Positions 17,052 to 25,868 of a stretch of 64,000 bases of DNA are shown in pieces. Within the stretch, counting starts at the first letter, position 1, and each line of letters starts with the position of its first letter. Both the position numbers and the translations under genes were made by a program. A model generated the notes under the pieces. It ran no database searches and had not been told where the DNA came from. It was given only the letters and a program-made list of their open reading frames with translations. Source of the DNA: an uncultured Myxococcales bacterium (lineage in GTDB: Bacteria > Myxococcota_A > UBA9042); the NCBI GenBank assembly GCA_903929795.1, contig CAIYWC010000137.1, forward strand, positions 34,566 to 98,565. Reading direction: 5' to 3'.

Positions 17052-18404
17052 TCAATTCTTAAAGCCTTCCGCGAGGCACTTGTCCACCATCGCCGGGTCG
17101 ATCACCGCCTGGGGCAGCGTCGGCGGCGTCAGGAACGCCGGATGGTCAAAGTCAAACAGGTCCAACATGGGATCCGCGTTGGCGTCGCGGCGGCTCATCG
17201 CCGGCAGGTCGTGGCGCGTCTCGATGAAGCGCAGGATCGACGCGTGGTCATAGACAACGTGCGAGACAAAACCGGGCTTGGCAAAAGGGGAAATTAGCAT
17301 CAGCGGCACGCGAAAACCGAGCTGCGCGTAGGTCGCCGACGGATCATCCGGCACGTACATCGGCGTCACGTCGTCGGGCGGACACGCGGCTGGCGGCGGG
17401 ACGTGGTCATAGAAGCCGCCATGCTCGTCGTACGTCAGAAAGAACGCGGAATCCTTCCAGTTTGGGCTCGCCATGAGCGCGTCAATGACCTGCTTGACCG
17501 CCGCCTCGCCGACCTGGATATTCACCGACGGGTGCTCATCCAGCTCCGGGCCGGAGACGTTTTCCTGCGCCAGCTCGATGAACGAGACGGCCGGCAGCTT
17601 CCCGCCCAGAGCGTCGGCAAAATACTGGTCCAACGTCACGACTTGCGGCGAACCGACGAGGTTGGAAAACAGCCACGCATACGGCACGTCGCCGTAGTAG
17701 ACCTTCCAGCTGATGCCGCGCTGGCTGAGCGCCTCGAGGACCGTGGGCATGTTGTAGCCGCCGAGCGTGTAGACGGTGCGCGTCTCGCCCGCGGCGGTGC
17801 CGGCGTACAAAAAGAAGCGGTTGGGGTGCGTCGGTCCCATGACCGAGCAGAAGTACCTGTCTGCAATGGCAAAAGTCTGCGCGATGCCGTAGTAGTATGG
17901 CAAGTCGGTCTGGTCGTAGTAGCCGATGGAGCGCGCGCCATCGGGCTCGTTTTCGCGTACGAAGCCGTCGTTCTTGCCGCCGTCGAATTCGCGGTGGCTG
18001 GAATCCCAGCCGTGGGCGGTGTCCCTGGTGCAATAGCGCGGCATGTGAAACGGCGCAACGGCGGTACCCGTGGCGTCCGGATTGCTGGCGTCTGCAGGCA
18101 GGCCGTCGACGTCGGTCTTGCCCAGCGCCGGAAGCCGGCCAAAATAGTGGTCAAACGAGCGATTTTCCTGCATCAGCACTACGATGTGCTGGATCGGAAT
18201 CTGCGCGCCGTGACGGGCTCCTGTGGGCAGTGTATCCGCGGGCAGCGCACCGGCGGCATGAATGCACGACGGCGCCGCGGGCGGCCAGGCATCCGGAATG
18301 GCTGCGTCCGTGGGACCGGCATCCGCCGTCGCCGCGCTTTGACCACCGCAGCCGTAAGCGACCAGCGCCGACAGGAACAGGAGAACACACAACGAACGCG
18401 CCAT
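17052..18404 (-). CDS. Phosphoesterase-family lipoprotein (phospholipase C/acid phosphatase type)
   Basis: The family includes bacterial non-haemolytic phospholipase C and AcpA-type acid phosphatases (alkaline phosphatase fold). The start at ATG 18404 has GGGAGG upstream. The 450-residue product has a lipobox (VAYGC), so it is predicted to be a lipoprotein. Metal-binding and catalytic signatures are IVVLMQENRSFDHYFGRLP near residue 75, MGPTHPNRFF, and TYDEHGGFYDHVPPP, followed by VPLMLISPFAKPGFVSH and YDHASILRFIE. It probably hydrolyses phosphate esters or phospholipids outside the inner membrane. It lies downstream of a leuB-like gene with a hairpin between them. Confidence 0.9.
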   Translation of the reverse strand: MARSLCVLLFLSALVAYGCGGQSAATADAGPTDAAIPDAWPPAAPSCIHAAGALPADTLPTGARHGAQIPIQHIVVLMQENRSFDHYFGRLPALGKTDVDGLPADASNPDATGTAVAPFHMPRYCTRDTAHGWDSSHREFDGGKNDGFVRENEPDGARSIGYYDQTDLPYYYGIAQTFAIADRYFCSVMGPTHPNRFFLYAGTAAGETRTVYTLGGYNMPTVLEALSQRGISWKVYYGDVPYAWLFSNLVGSPQVVTLDQYFADALGGKLPAVSFIELAQENVSGPELDEHPSVNIQVGEAAVKQVIDALMASPNWKDSAFFLTYDEHGGFYDHVPPPAACPPDDVTPMYVPDDPSATYAQLGFRVPLMLISPFAKPGFVSHVVYDHASILRFIETRHDLPAMSRRDANADPMLDLFDFDHPAFLTPPTLPQAVIDPAMVDKCLAEGFKN

Positions 18405-18488
18405 AGCTGCCTCCCACGCGCCGCGGCGCGCTGACCGACGCCGGGGATCCAAGCCTGCCAAGCCAGTGCGCAGACTCGCGGCGGCGGC

Positions 18489-18527
18489 TGCGACAAAACT
18501 ACCCAATATCACAGGGTTTTCGTCGCA
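18489..18527 (-). terminator. Imperfect hairpin after the leuB-like gene
   Basis: TGCGACAAAACTACCC and GGGTTTTCGTCGCA can fold into an interrupted stem about 12 bases downstream of the leuB-like stop. No clear T-run follows on the minus strand, so it may be a weak terminator or an mRNA-stabilising structure. Confidence 0.35.
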
Positions 18528-18538
18528 CGGCAGCCGTC

Positions 18539-19582
18539 TCATAGCGCCGCAATCACCCAGTCGGCGACGCCACTGGTCGTCAGCGACCCACCGAGATCCG
18601 GCGTCACGGCTTTGGCGATCACAGCCCGCGCGCAGGCTGCGTCAACCGCGTCAGCCGCGTCCGGATAGTCAAAATCGCGCAGCAGCATCCCCAGCGACAG
18701 GATCGCCGCCAGCGGATTGGCCTTGCCCGTGCCGACGATATCCGGCGCCGAACCGTGCACCGGCTCGTACAGCGCCGTCCGCCCCGGGTGCGTCGACGAC
18801 GACGGTGCGAGTCCCAGCCCGCCGACCAGCGCCGCCGCGAGATCACTCAGGATATCGCCGATCATGTTGTCGCCGACCACCACGTCGAACTCGTGCGGGT
18901 GCGTGACCATGCGCATCGCCGCCACGTCCGCGTACAGCGTCGACGCCTGGACGTCCGGGTATTGCGGCGCCATCGCCTTGAGCGCCTTGCGCCACAGCCC
19001 ATGCGCCGACTCGATCGCGTTGGCCTTGTCGCACAGCACCAGCTTGCCGCGCCGTAACCGCGCCAGTTCAAACGCGTATTTCAGCAGGCGATCGCAGCCC
19101 TTGCGCGTCGCCAGCATGACGTTTTGCGCGACTTCGTCCTCGGTCCCCGGCTTGAAGCTGCCGCCGATGCCCACGTACACGCTCTCCGTGTTCTCGCGCA
19201 CGATCGCCATGTCCAGCTGGCTCGGGCCGATGTCTTTCAACGGACACAGCCGCGCGTCCACAAGCTTCACCGGCCGGAGATTCACGTACAAGTCCAGGCG
19301 CTGCCGGAGCCCGAGCAGGATGTCCTTGGCGTGAATGTTGCTCGGCACGCGCGGGTCGCCAAACGCGCCGAGCAAAATGCAGTCGAACTCATCGCGCAGC
19401 CTGGCGAATTCCTTGTCCGGCATCGTCTCGCCCGTGCTGAGGTAGCGCTCTGCGCCGAGGTCGAACCACTCCGACGTGTACGTGAAGCCAAACTTGACGC
19501 CGGCAGCGTCCAGGACCCGGACAGCGGCGCGGATGACTTCAGGACCGATGCCATCGCCGGGAAGAAGCGCGATTTTCAACAT
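18539..19582 (-). CDS. leuB: Isopropylmalate/isocitrate dehydrogenase-family enzyme, probably 3-isopropylmalate dehydrogenase
   Basis: This 347-residue beta-decarboxylating dehydrogenase most likely oxidises 3-isopropylmalate in leucine synthesis. Visible motifs are KIALLPGDGIGPEV at the N-terminus, LRQRLDLYVNLRPVKL, REN(T)ESVYVG, the metal/NAD motif VVVGDNMIGDILSDLAAALVGGLGLAPS, and ALYEPVHGSAPDIVGTGKANP. The NLRPVKL substrate loop differs from the enterobacterial LeuB form (LRPxxxLFxNLRP), so tartrate or homoisocitrate dehydrogenase remains possible. No other leu gene is nearby, which leaves the substrate uncertain. ATG 19582 is preferred; the GTG at 19591 overlaps the upstream gene's stop. 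Confidence 0.8.
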   Translation of the reverse strand: MLKIALLPGDGIGPEVIRAAVRVLDAAGVKFGFTYTSEWFDLGAERYLSTGETMPDKEFARLRDEFDCILLGAFGDPRVPSNIHAKDILLGLRQRLDLYVNLRPVKLVDARLCPLKDIGPSQLDMAIVRENTESVYVGIGGSFKPGTEDEVAQNVMLATRKGCDRLLKYAFELARLRRGKLVLCDKANAIESAHGLWRKALKAMAPQYPDVQASTLYADVAAMRMVTHPHEFDVVVGDNMIGDILSDLAAALVGGLGLAPSSSTHPGRTALYEPVHGSAPDIVGTGKANPLAAILSLGMLLRDFDYPDAADAVDAACARAVIAKAVTPDLGGSLTTSGVADWVIAAL

Positions 19583-19591
19583 GATGTGCAC

Positions 19592-20218
19592 TCAGAGAAA
19601 GTAGTAGGTGAAACCGAGGCCGCCGGAGAATTCGCCGCGGGTGAGCGAGAGATCCCAGCTGCTGACGTTGGTGGTGAGCGGGTTGCGAATCGGCACCGAT
19701 GTGCCGGTGCGGTCGGTGCGCCACGGGCTGGGAAAATGCAGGACCGGGCCGACGGCGGCGCCAATCGCGAACGCGGGCGTGAAAAAATATTCAATGCGAA
19801 TAGGGACTTCAATGGCAAAAGCGTAGCGGCTGCCCAGATCGTGGTCGTCCTGGTTGACGTTGGCCCAGGCGAAGATGCCGCGCGCGCCGATGGTCAGATT
19901 GACGTCCTGCGCGCGAAACGCGGCGTAATGGGCCCCGAGCGCGACGAATCCGGCGTGGCCGAGCGTTTGGCCAAATTTCAGGCTCGCGCCGACGATCGCT
20001 TCCAAGCCGACATTGCCGATCCAGTAGCGCGCGGCCAGGCCGCTGGGCCGGACATCCGGCGTGGAAGCGTCACCGGAGAGAATTTGGCCGACCGAGGTCA
20101 GCGTCTCCTCGAAGCCAATGCCAGCCTTGCCGTCCACGTTTGCCGCAAAAACCGGCGGCGCCAGCAGCGCGGCAAGCGCCAGCACGACAAGGCTCAGACT
20201 GCGGCGACGGTTCAGCAC
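19592..20218 (-). CDS. Exported outer-membrane beta-barrel protein of unknown function
   Basis: The 208-residue protein starts at GTG 20218 behind GGAG. It has a signal peptide (LALAALLAPPVFAANVD) and a glycine-rich, alternating-strand mature part with transmembrane-strand-like segments (GLAARYWIGNVGLEAIVGASL, FVALGAHYAAF). It ends in aromatic residues (GLGFTYYFL), as in many barrel proteins that use the Bam machinery. It is the promoter-proximal gene of a short unit with the leuB-like gene. No specific family is recognised. Confidence 0.7.
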   Translation of the reverse strand: MLNRRRSLSLVVLALAALLAPPVFAANVDGKAGIGFEETLTSVGQILSGDASTPDVRPSGLAARYWIGNVGLEAIVGASLKFGQTLGHAGFVALGAHYAAFRAQDVNLTIGARGIFAWANVNQDDHDLGSRYAFAIEVPIRIEYFFTPAFAIGAAVGPVLHFPSPWRTDRTGTSVPIRNPLTTNVSSWDLSLTRGEFSGGLGFTYYFL

Positions 20219-20318
20219 GGCTCGCTCCAGCCTGCCGTGTTAGCGCGTCTGGCGGCTGCGCGCAACTTGCCACCGCGGCGAGCGCGTGTCATGACACCGT
20301 GGCAGGAGGGCTTGACCG

Positions 20319-21797
20319 ATGACCGCGACGCACCGCTTGACGGCAAACTACAGCGATATCGCGATCATCGGCAGCGGCTTCTCCGGCTTGGGCATGGCCA
20401 TCCGCTTGAAACAACAGGGGATTGGCGACTTCACGATTTTTGAGAAGGCACACAGCGTCGGCGGGACGTGGCGGGAAAACCACTATCCCGGCATCGCGTG
20501 CGACGTGCAATCGCACCTGTATTCGTTCTCGTTTGCGCCCAACCCCGCGTGGTCACGCATGTTTTCTCCCGGTGCGGAGATTCGCCGCTACCTGGAGCAC
20601 TGCGCGGAGCGGTATGAAATCCTGCCGCACGTGCGCTTTGGCGCGGAAGTGGTTCACGCGCGCTGGCAGGAGCCCGAGCGCACCTGGCTGCTGGAGACCG
20701 CGGACGGCCAGACGCACCGCGCGCGGGTGCTCGTCGCGGGCATGGGCGGGCTGAGCCGGCCGGCGATCCCGCAGATCGCGGGGTTGGAGACGTTTCAGGG
20801 CACCACGTTTCACTCGGCGGCGTGGAACCACGACTGCGATCTGCGCGGCAAGCGCGTAGCGGTGATCGGCACGGGCGCGAGCGCGATCCAGTTTGTTCCG
20901 GAAATTGCCAAGGATGTCGCGGAGCTGCGGCTGTTTCAGCGCACGCCGCCGTGGGTGCTCGCCAAGCCCGATCGCGCAGTCTCGGCGCTGGAGCATTGGC
21001 TGTTCCGGCGGTTTCCGCTGACCCAAAAGCTGGTGCGCGGCGCGATCTACGGCGTGCTGGAAGCGCGGGTGCCCGGGTTTACGCTGCTGCCGGGGGCGAT
21101 GAAGATCGCGCAGAACCTAGCGAAACTGCACATCAAACGTCAAATCGCCGATCCCGAGTTGCGGGCGCTCGTGACGCCGCACTACACGATGGGCTGCAAG
21201 CGCGTGCTCATGTCCAACGACTACTACCCGGCGCTGGCCCGCGGCAATGTTCGGGTGATTCCTGCGGGAATTCAAGAGATTCGTCCCAACGGCATCCTGA
21301 CCCAGGACGGCGAACTCCACCAGGTCGACGTGCTGATCCTCGGCACCGGCTTTCAGGCCACCGATCCGCTGCCGGCGGGCGTGCTGTTCGGTCGCGGCGG
21401 GCAGGACATCGTCGCGGCGTGGCGCGAGGGTCCGCAGGCATATTTGGGTACAACCGTCGCGGGTTTTCCCAATCTTTTCATGCTGATGGGGCCCAATACC
21501 GGGCTCGGCCACAGCTCCATGGTGTTCATGATCGAGTCGCAAATCCAGTACGTGCTGGGCGCGCTTGAGGCGATGAAACAGCGGCAAATTCAAGCGGTTG
21601 ACGTGCTGGCGGGCGTGCAGGCGTCGTTCAATCACCGGCTGCAGGAGAAGTTGACGGGCACCGTGTGGCAGACCGGCGGCTGTCAGAGCTGGTACCGCAA
21701 CGCGGCGGGCCGCAATGTGGTGCTGTGGCCGGGATTTACTTGGCAATTCCGCTTGCAGACCAAGCACTTTGACGTTGAGAACTACCAGCGGCTGTGA
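20319..21797 (+). CDS. Flavin-containing Baeyer-Villiger-type monooxygenase
   Basis: This 492-residue cytoplasmic FAD/NADPH enzyme inserts oxygen into ketones or related substrates. Evidence is the FAD-binding IIGSGFSGLGMAIRL, FEKAHSVGGTWRENHYPG, the BVMO fingerprint FQGTTFHSAAWN (FxGxxxHxxxW), the NADPH-binding VAVIGTGASAIQFVPEI, and the C-terminal VLILGTGFQATDPLP. The start at ATG 20319 follows AGGAGGG. An SDR begins nine bases after its stop, so the two form an operon, perhaps oxidising a lipid or steroid-like alcohol to a ketone and then to an ester. The substrate is not known. Confidence 0.9.
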   Translation: MTATHRLTANYSDIAIIGSGFSGLGMAIRLKQQGIGDFTIFEKAHSVGGTWRENHYPGIACDVQSHLYSFSFAPNPAWSRMFSPGAEIRRYLEHCAERYEILPHVRFGAEVVHARWQEPERTWLLETADGQTHRARVLVAGMGGLSRPAIPQIAGLETFQGTTFHSAAWNHDCDLRGKRVAVIGTGASAIQFVPEIAKDVAELRLFQRTPPWVLAKPDRAVSALEHWLFRRFPLTQKLVRGAIYGVLEARVPGFTLLPGAMKIAQNLAKLHIKRQIADPELRALVTPHYTMGCKRVLMSNDYYPALARGNVRVIPAGIQEIRPNGILTQDGELHQVDVLILGTGFQATDPLPAGVLFGRGGQDIVAAWREGPQAYLGTTVAGFPNLFMLMGPNTGLGHSSMVFMIESQIQYVLGALEAMKQRQIQAVDVLAGVQASFNHRLQEKLTGTVWQTGGCQSWYRNAAGRNVVLWPGFTWQFRLQTKHFDVENYQRL

Positions 21798-21806
21798 GGA
21801 GGGCGC

Positions 21807-22619
21807 GTGAAGATTCAGGCGGGGCAGGTGGCGGTCGTGACGGGCGCGGCGTCGGGGATCGGGCGCGCGCTGGCGCAGGCGCTTGCGGCGCGCGGCGTGA
21901 AACTGGCGCTGGCCGATTGGAACGAGGCGGGGCTGGCGGAGACCGCGCAATTGCTACAAGTTCCCGTGATCACACGTAAATTGGACGTCGCGGACCGCGC
22001 CGACTTCGAGGCGTTTGCGGCGGAGGTGCAGGCGGCGCATGGCCAGGTTGATTTCGTCTTCAACAACGCGGGCGTTGCGCTGTTGCAACGGGTTCAGGAC
22101 ATGACCTATGTCGACCTGAATTGGTTGATGAACATCAATTTTTGGGGCGTCGTTCACGGCACGCACGTGTTCCTGCCGGCGATGCTGGCGCGCAATTCCG
22201 GCGTCATCGTCAATCTTTCCAGCTTGTATGGCCTCATGGCTTGGCCGGCAAACTCCGCCTATTCTGCGGCAAAGTTCGCGGTCCGCGGTTACACGGAAGC
22301 GATGCGCCACGATCTTCACCGGACCGGCGTGCGCGCCGTCAGCGTGCATCCGGGAGGTATACAAACATCAATCGTTCGCAATGCGCGCTTTACATCTGAC
22401 GACCTGGGGCGCATTGACCGGCGCAAGCTGGAGCGCGACTTCGACAAGTTCGCGATGACCAGCGCCGACCAGGCGGCCGCGATCATCCTGAACGGCGTGG
22501 AGCGCGGGCGGGACCGGATTGTGGTCGGCAAGGACGCGCAAGTCCTCAGCCTGCTGACCCGGCTGTTTCCGGAGAAGTACTTCAATGTGATTCGCGCCTT
22601 GCAGCGCTTTGCCCGGTAG
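21807..22619 (+). CDS. Short-chain dehydrogenase/reductase
   Basis: A classical SDR of 270 residues starting at GTG 21807, just after GAGGAGGG. It has the nucleotide-binding TGAASGIGRALA, NNAGVAL, the catalytic Ser region NLSSLYGLMAW and YSAAKFAVRG. An Asp near the end of beta strand 2 (LALADWN) suggests preference for NAD(H). It is cotranscribed with the monooxygenase, which supports a shared catabolic step. A C-terminal segment (LLTRLFPEKYFNVIRALQRF) is amphipathic or membrane-associating, as in some SDRs of lipid metabolism. Confidence 0.9.
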   Translation: MKIQAGQVAVVTGAASGIGRALAQALAARGVKLALADWNEAGLAETAQLLQVPVITRKLDVADRADFEAFAAEVQAAHGQVDFVFNNAGVALLQRVQDMTYVDLNWLMNINFWGVVHGTHVFLPAMLARNSGVIVNLSSLYGLMAWPANSAYSAAKFAVRGYTEAMRHDLHRTGVRAVSVHPGGIQTSIVRNARFTSDDLGRIDRRKLERDFDKFAMTSADQAAAIILNGVERGRDRIVVGKDAQVLSLLTRLFPEKYFNVIRALQRFAR

Positions 22620-22688
22620 CAGCGGCGCCGGCGTTGCGGCAAATGCCGGTCTGTGGTTCCCTAGCGGCGGCTTCTTCTGGAGGATTTC

Positions 22689-23060
22689 ATGTCGTTTGCG
22701 ACCCAATTCGAGTTCACGCTTCCGCGCGGCTTCGTCGACAAGGACGGCGTGGTGCACAAGAAAGGCATCATGCGGCTGGCGACCGCCAAGGACGAGATTC
22801 TGCCGCTGCAGGACTACCGCGTGCAGAATAACCGCGCGTATTTGGTCATCATTTTGCTGTCGCGGGTGATCGAGCAGCTGGGCTCGCTCAAGTCGATCAA
22901 CCCGTCGGTCATCGAGTCGCTCTTCTCGGCGGACCTGGCGTATTTGCAGGACTTCTACCGGCGCATCAACGAGGAAGGCTCGTCGCTGATCAAGGCGAAG
23001 TGCCCGGAATGTGGTCACAATTTTGAGATCGACACCGGAGGTGACCTGGGGGAATCGTAA
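22689..23060 (+). CDS. Phage tail assembly protein-like (contractile tail cluster)
   Basis: This 123-residue protein resembles the tail-assembly chaperone-like protein found at the head of phage-tail-like injection clusters (Mu gp41-type family). It starts at ATG 22689 behind GGAGGATTTC. The body (FTLPRGFVDKDGVVHKKGIMRLAT; IILLSRVIEQLGSL; FSADLAYLQDFYRRIN) matches the remembered pattern of that family. The C-terminus adds a CPECGH half zinc knuckle (C105, C108, H110). In phages such proteins guide assembly around the tape measure. The next small ORF begins in the -1 frame across its stop codon without a normal start. Confidence 0.75.
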   Translation: MSFATQFEFTLPRGFVDKDGVVHKKGIMRLATAKDEILPLQDYRVQNNRAYLVIILLSRVIEQLGSLKSINPSVIESLFSADLAYLQDFYRRINEEGSSLIKAKCPECGHNFEIDTGGDLGES

Positions 23061-23218
23061 GCTACCCCCTGGACCGCCTGTACCAGGAGGTAGCCTACAT
23101 CGGTTACCACTTTCATTGGTCGCTCGATGAGGTGCTCAGCATGGAGCACAAAGAACGGCAGATTTGGGTCAAGGAGATTTCCGATATCAATAAGGAAATC
23201 AATAAGTCCCGCAAGTAG
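23054..23218 (+). CDS. DUF6760-like small tail-cluster protein, no standard start codon
   Basis: This small ORF is absent from the ORF track. It reads SYPLDRLYQEVAYIGYHFHW, then SLDEVLSMEHKERQIWVKEI and ends SRK with stop 23216-23218. It looks like the DUF6760-type proteins seen in contractile injection clusters. No ATG, GTG or TTG precedes the conserved YPLDRLY; the in-frame codons upstream are GGG GGA ATC GTA AGC, after a TGA. It could be made by initiation at ATC or GTA, or by a -1 slip at CTGGGGGAA in the preceding gene, giving an extended tail-assembly protein. The start given here is nominal. Confidence 0.65.
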   Translation: MVSYPLDRLYQEVAYIGYHFHWSLDEVLSMEHKERQIWVKEISDINKEINKSRK

Positions 23219-23230
23219 GTCGGTGTCGCA

Positions 23231-24985
23231 ATGGTCATGCCGCGTCCGCCAGGCGTCCGGATCGAACGGGTCATCGACCAGCCGCGCGGCCTTGGGCTCG
23301 TCGAGACCGGCGTCCCGTGTTTTCTTGGCCTGTGCGAGCGCGGTCCGGTCAGCGAGCCGGTCCGGATCGCCGGCGTCGCTGAATTTCATGAACTTTTTGG
23401 CACACTTGACGTCGGAAGCTACCTCGCTGCGGCCATCGACGGCTTCTTTCTCAACGGCGGCCGCCACTGCTACGTCGTGCGCATCGCCCACCTGTTCGAG
23501 CGCGCACGCGGCGAGATCGCGACCAAAGCCAGCGCGCGCCTGCGCGACGCCGAAAAGCAGAATACACTTTTGATTTCAGCCGCTTCGGAGGGTATGTGGG
23601 CCAATAGCGTCCGCGTCTCGGTCCGCCACACCGCGAGCCCGATCCAGACGTTCATCAGCGTCGACGCCCACGTCGGCGAGACCGCGGTCACGGTCAAGAG
23701 CACCCACGGCATCGCGCGCGGCACGCTCGTGCGCATCCACGACGACGAAGCGGCGGCGTTCCGCGTCATCAGCAGCGTCGACGGCCGCGTGCTGTCGTGG
23801 GCCGAGCGCGAACCTTTGCAACGGGAATTCCGCTCCGCCGCGCCGACGCTCATCGAACCGGTCGGCTTTGACCTGATCGTGGAGACGCACCGCACGCGCG
23901 AGGTGTTTCGCGGCGTGAACCTGTCGCGCCAGTCGCCGCAGTTCGTGGAGCGGGTCGTGAACGGCGCGTCGCGGCTGATCACGGTGGCAAGTCTGGAGCC
24001 GTCCACGGCGCTGCCTGATTGTTTTCCTGCAGAAATCAGTGACTTGCGCTTGGAGGGCGGCACCGACGGCCTGTTCACCGTCGTCGCCGAGGACTTCATC
24101 GGCGCGGATCTGGGCCCCGGCAGCCGTTTCGGCCTCGCGGCGATCGCGGATTCAGACGAGATCGACCTGCTCGTGCTGCCTGACTTGCCCTGGTGCCTGA
24201 AGAATTCCACGGGGTTCAAGTCGGCCAAGGACATGGAGATCGTGCAGCAGGCGGTGGTGACGCTCTGCGAGCAGCGGCGCGATCGCGTGGCGCTGTTGGA
24301 TTTTCCGCCGGAGACGACGACGATGGGTGCGCAGCAGTGGCGGCGGCTTTTTGACAGTAGTTTTGCGGCGTTCTACTACCCGTGGGTCGTGCCGTCGACC
24401 GGCGGCGCCGCTATCCCGCCGAGCGGGCACGTCGCGGGCGTCGTGGCGCGCTGCGACCTCGCCCAAGGCGTGTTCCGCGCGCCGGCCAACGAGGTCCTCC
24501 AAGGCGTGGTCGATCTGGCGCTGTTCTTGCAACCGCACGATTTAACTGCGCTCAACAACGACGGCATCAACGGCTTGCAGGTGTTCGCCCAGCGCGGCAT
24601 CCGCATTTGGGGCGCGCGGACGGCCTCGACGGACCCGCAAAATCGCTACCTGAATGTGCGACGGACGGTTTCCACGCTGGCGCGGACCATCAATCTGGGG
24701 CTGCAGTGGGTCGTCTTTGAGCCGAACGCGCCGGAGCTCTGGGGCACGATCGAGCGCGACGTGCGCGTGCTGCTGGAGAGCCTCTGGCGCAAAGGCTGGT
24801 TTCGCGGCGCGACGATGGACGAGGCGTTCTTCGTGCTGTGCGATGACCGCAATAATACAGTGGAAACGCGCGATGCGGGGCAGATTGTTCTGGAGATCGG
24901 CCTGTCGCCGCTGCGGCCAGCGGAGTTCGTGACCGTGCGGCTGACGCAGGAAGTCGACGTGCTGTCGCGCGAAGATGGCGCTTGA
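23231..24985 (+). CDS. Contractile tail sheath protein
   Basis: The 584-residue sheath subunit surrounds the inner tube and contracts to drive it into the target. The N-terminus (PRPPGVRIERVIDQPRGLGL, then PCFLGLCERGP) and the C-terminal domain (WGARTAS, LNVRRTVSTLARTINLGLQW, VFEPNAPELWGTIERDV, PLRPAEFVTVRLTQEVD) follow the standard sheath layout, including the C-terminal strands that link neighbouring subunits. Only one sheath gene is present, whereas Pvc/Afp-type systems have three. The start is ATG 23231; ATG 23237 is equally possible. Confidence 0.93.
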   Translation: MVMPRPPGVRIERVIDQPRGLGLVETGVPCFLGLCERGPVSEPVRIAGVAEFHELFGTLDVGSYLAAAIDGFFLNGGRHCYVVRIAHLFERARGEIATKASARLRDAEKQNTLLISAASEGMWANSVRVSVRHTASPIQTFISVDAHVGETAVTVKSTHGIARGTLVRIHDDEAAAFRVISSVDGRVLSWAEREPLQREFRSAAPTLIEPVGFDLIVETHRTREVFRGVNLSRQSPQFVERVVNGASRLITVASLEPSTALPDCFPAEISDLRLEGGTDGLFTVVAEDFIGADLGPGSRFGLAAIADSDEIDLLVLPDLPWCLKNSTGFKSAKDMEIVQQAVVTLCEQRRDRVALLDFPPETTTMGAQQWRRLFDSSFAAFYYPWVVPSTGGAAIPPSGHVAGVVARCDLAQGVFRAPANEVLQGVVDLALFLQPHDLTALNNDGINGLQVFAQRGIRIWGARTASTDPQNRYLNVRRTVSTLARTINLGLQWVVFEPNAPELWGTIERDVRVLLESLWRKGWFRGATMDEAFFVLCDDRNNTVETRDAGQIVLEIGLSPLRPAEFVTVRLTQEVDVLSREDGA

Positions 24986-25083
24986 GGCGCGAATTGGCAC
25001 GCAAATTGCTTGCAGCTGGTGCGGGTGCGGCGGAGCGGAGTGCGCGAAGCTGTCGCCGGGCTGCAAGAGGGGAGCGACGCGAG

Positions 25084-25863
25084 ATGGCAAACCGCAATCC
25101 GACCGCGCAGCGTCGTGGGGCCGCCGGGCCTCGCTGGCTGCCTGCAGAAACAGCGCGTTCCGGCCGCGTCGCGACCGTGCTCCCCGCAGTCGCACCCGAG
25201 CTCGTCATGGATGCGCCCGACGCGCACCTGGCCGTGGCGGCGATGGCGGTTCCTGGCCTCGCAGCGGCGCAAGATGCCCTGGACGGCGTCGGCGACGCGA
25301 TGGACAAGGCCTTGAATTTTGGCGCAGAAGCCTCGGCGGGCGCGACATTGGCCGCAGCCGCGAAGGCCAAGCTGACGTCCATGGGCGGCGTCCAGGACAA
25401 GCACACCGGCCACGCCACCAAGCGCCAAGGCGACCCCGACATCGCGTACGCTTTCGACATCCAAATCGGCGGCGTCAGCTACGGCATGTTCACCGAAGTT
25501 AGCGGATTGTCTTGGAAAGCGGAAGTCCAACCGATGCCTGAGGGCGGCAACAACGCGTTTGTGCGCGGCCTGATCCGCCCCGGCAAGTTCGAGCTGTTGA
25601 CGCTCAAGCGCGGTTGGTTCGCGGCGACCGGCGAGTTCATTGACCTGCTGCGCGGCGTGCTGGACCCGGTCGGCCCGATCACCCGCAAGAACGTCACGAT
25701 CACCGTACTTAGCCGAACTTACGAAGAAATTGGCCGGTACGATCTGTCGAGCGCCGCAGTTGTCGAGTACGAGGGCCCGGCGCTGAACTCGATGTCCGGG
25801 CAGGTCGGTTTCGAGCAAATTCGCATGGTTTACGACAGCTTCACCTACACGCCCAAAGGCTAG
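25084..25863 (+). CDS. Inner tube protein with a 116-residue N-terminal extension
   Basis: The inner tube subunit (T4 gp19/Pvc1-like) forms the rings that sheath contraction ejects. From ATG 25084 (GAGGGGAG upstream) the protein has 259 residues. The tube domain covers about residues 117-259: DPDIAYAFDIQIGGVSYGMF, TEVSGLSWKAEVQPMPEG, IRPGKFELLTLKRGW, and the terminal QIRMVYDSFTYTPKG. Typical tube proteins are about 150 residues and begin near the DP...Y..F motif. The extra Ala-rich N-terminus (PDAHLAVAAMAVPGLAAAQD..., DKALNFGAEASAGATLAAAA) has no counterpart I recognise. The only tube gene in the cluster has this extension. Confidence 0.9.
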   Translation: MANRNPTAQRRGAAGPRWLPAETARSGRVATVLPAVAPELVMDAPDAHLAVAAMAVPGLAAAQDALDGVGDAMDKALNFGAEASAGATLAAAAKAKLTSMGGVQDKHTGHATKRQGDPDIAYAFDIQIGGVSYGMFTEVSGLSWKAEVQPMPEGGNNAFVRGLIRPGKFELLTLKRGWFAATGEFIDLLRGVLDPVGPITRKNVTITVLSRTYEEIGRYDLSSAAVVEYEGPALNSMSGQVGFEQIRMVYDSFTYTPKG

Positions 25864-25868
25864 TCCGC

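Noticed and set aside
17021-17064. 8-bp inverted repeat CTTTAAGA/TCTTAAAG across the phosphoesterase stop codon
   Set aside because: The stem is AT-rich with a 28-base spacer and no T-run, so a terminator or operator cannot be supported.
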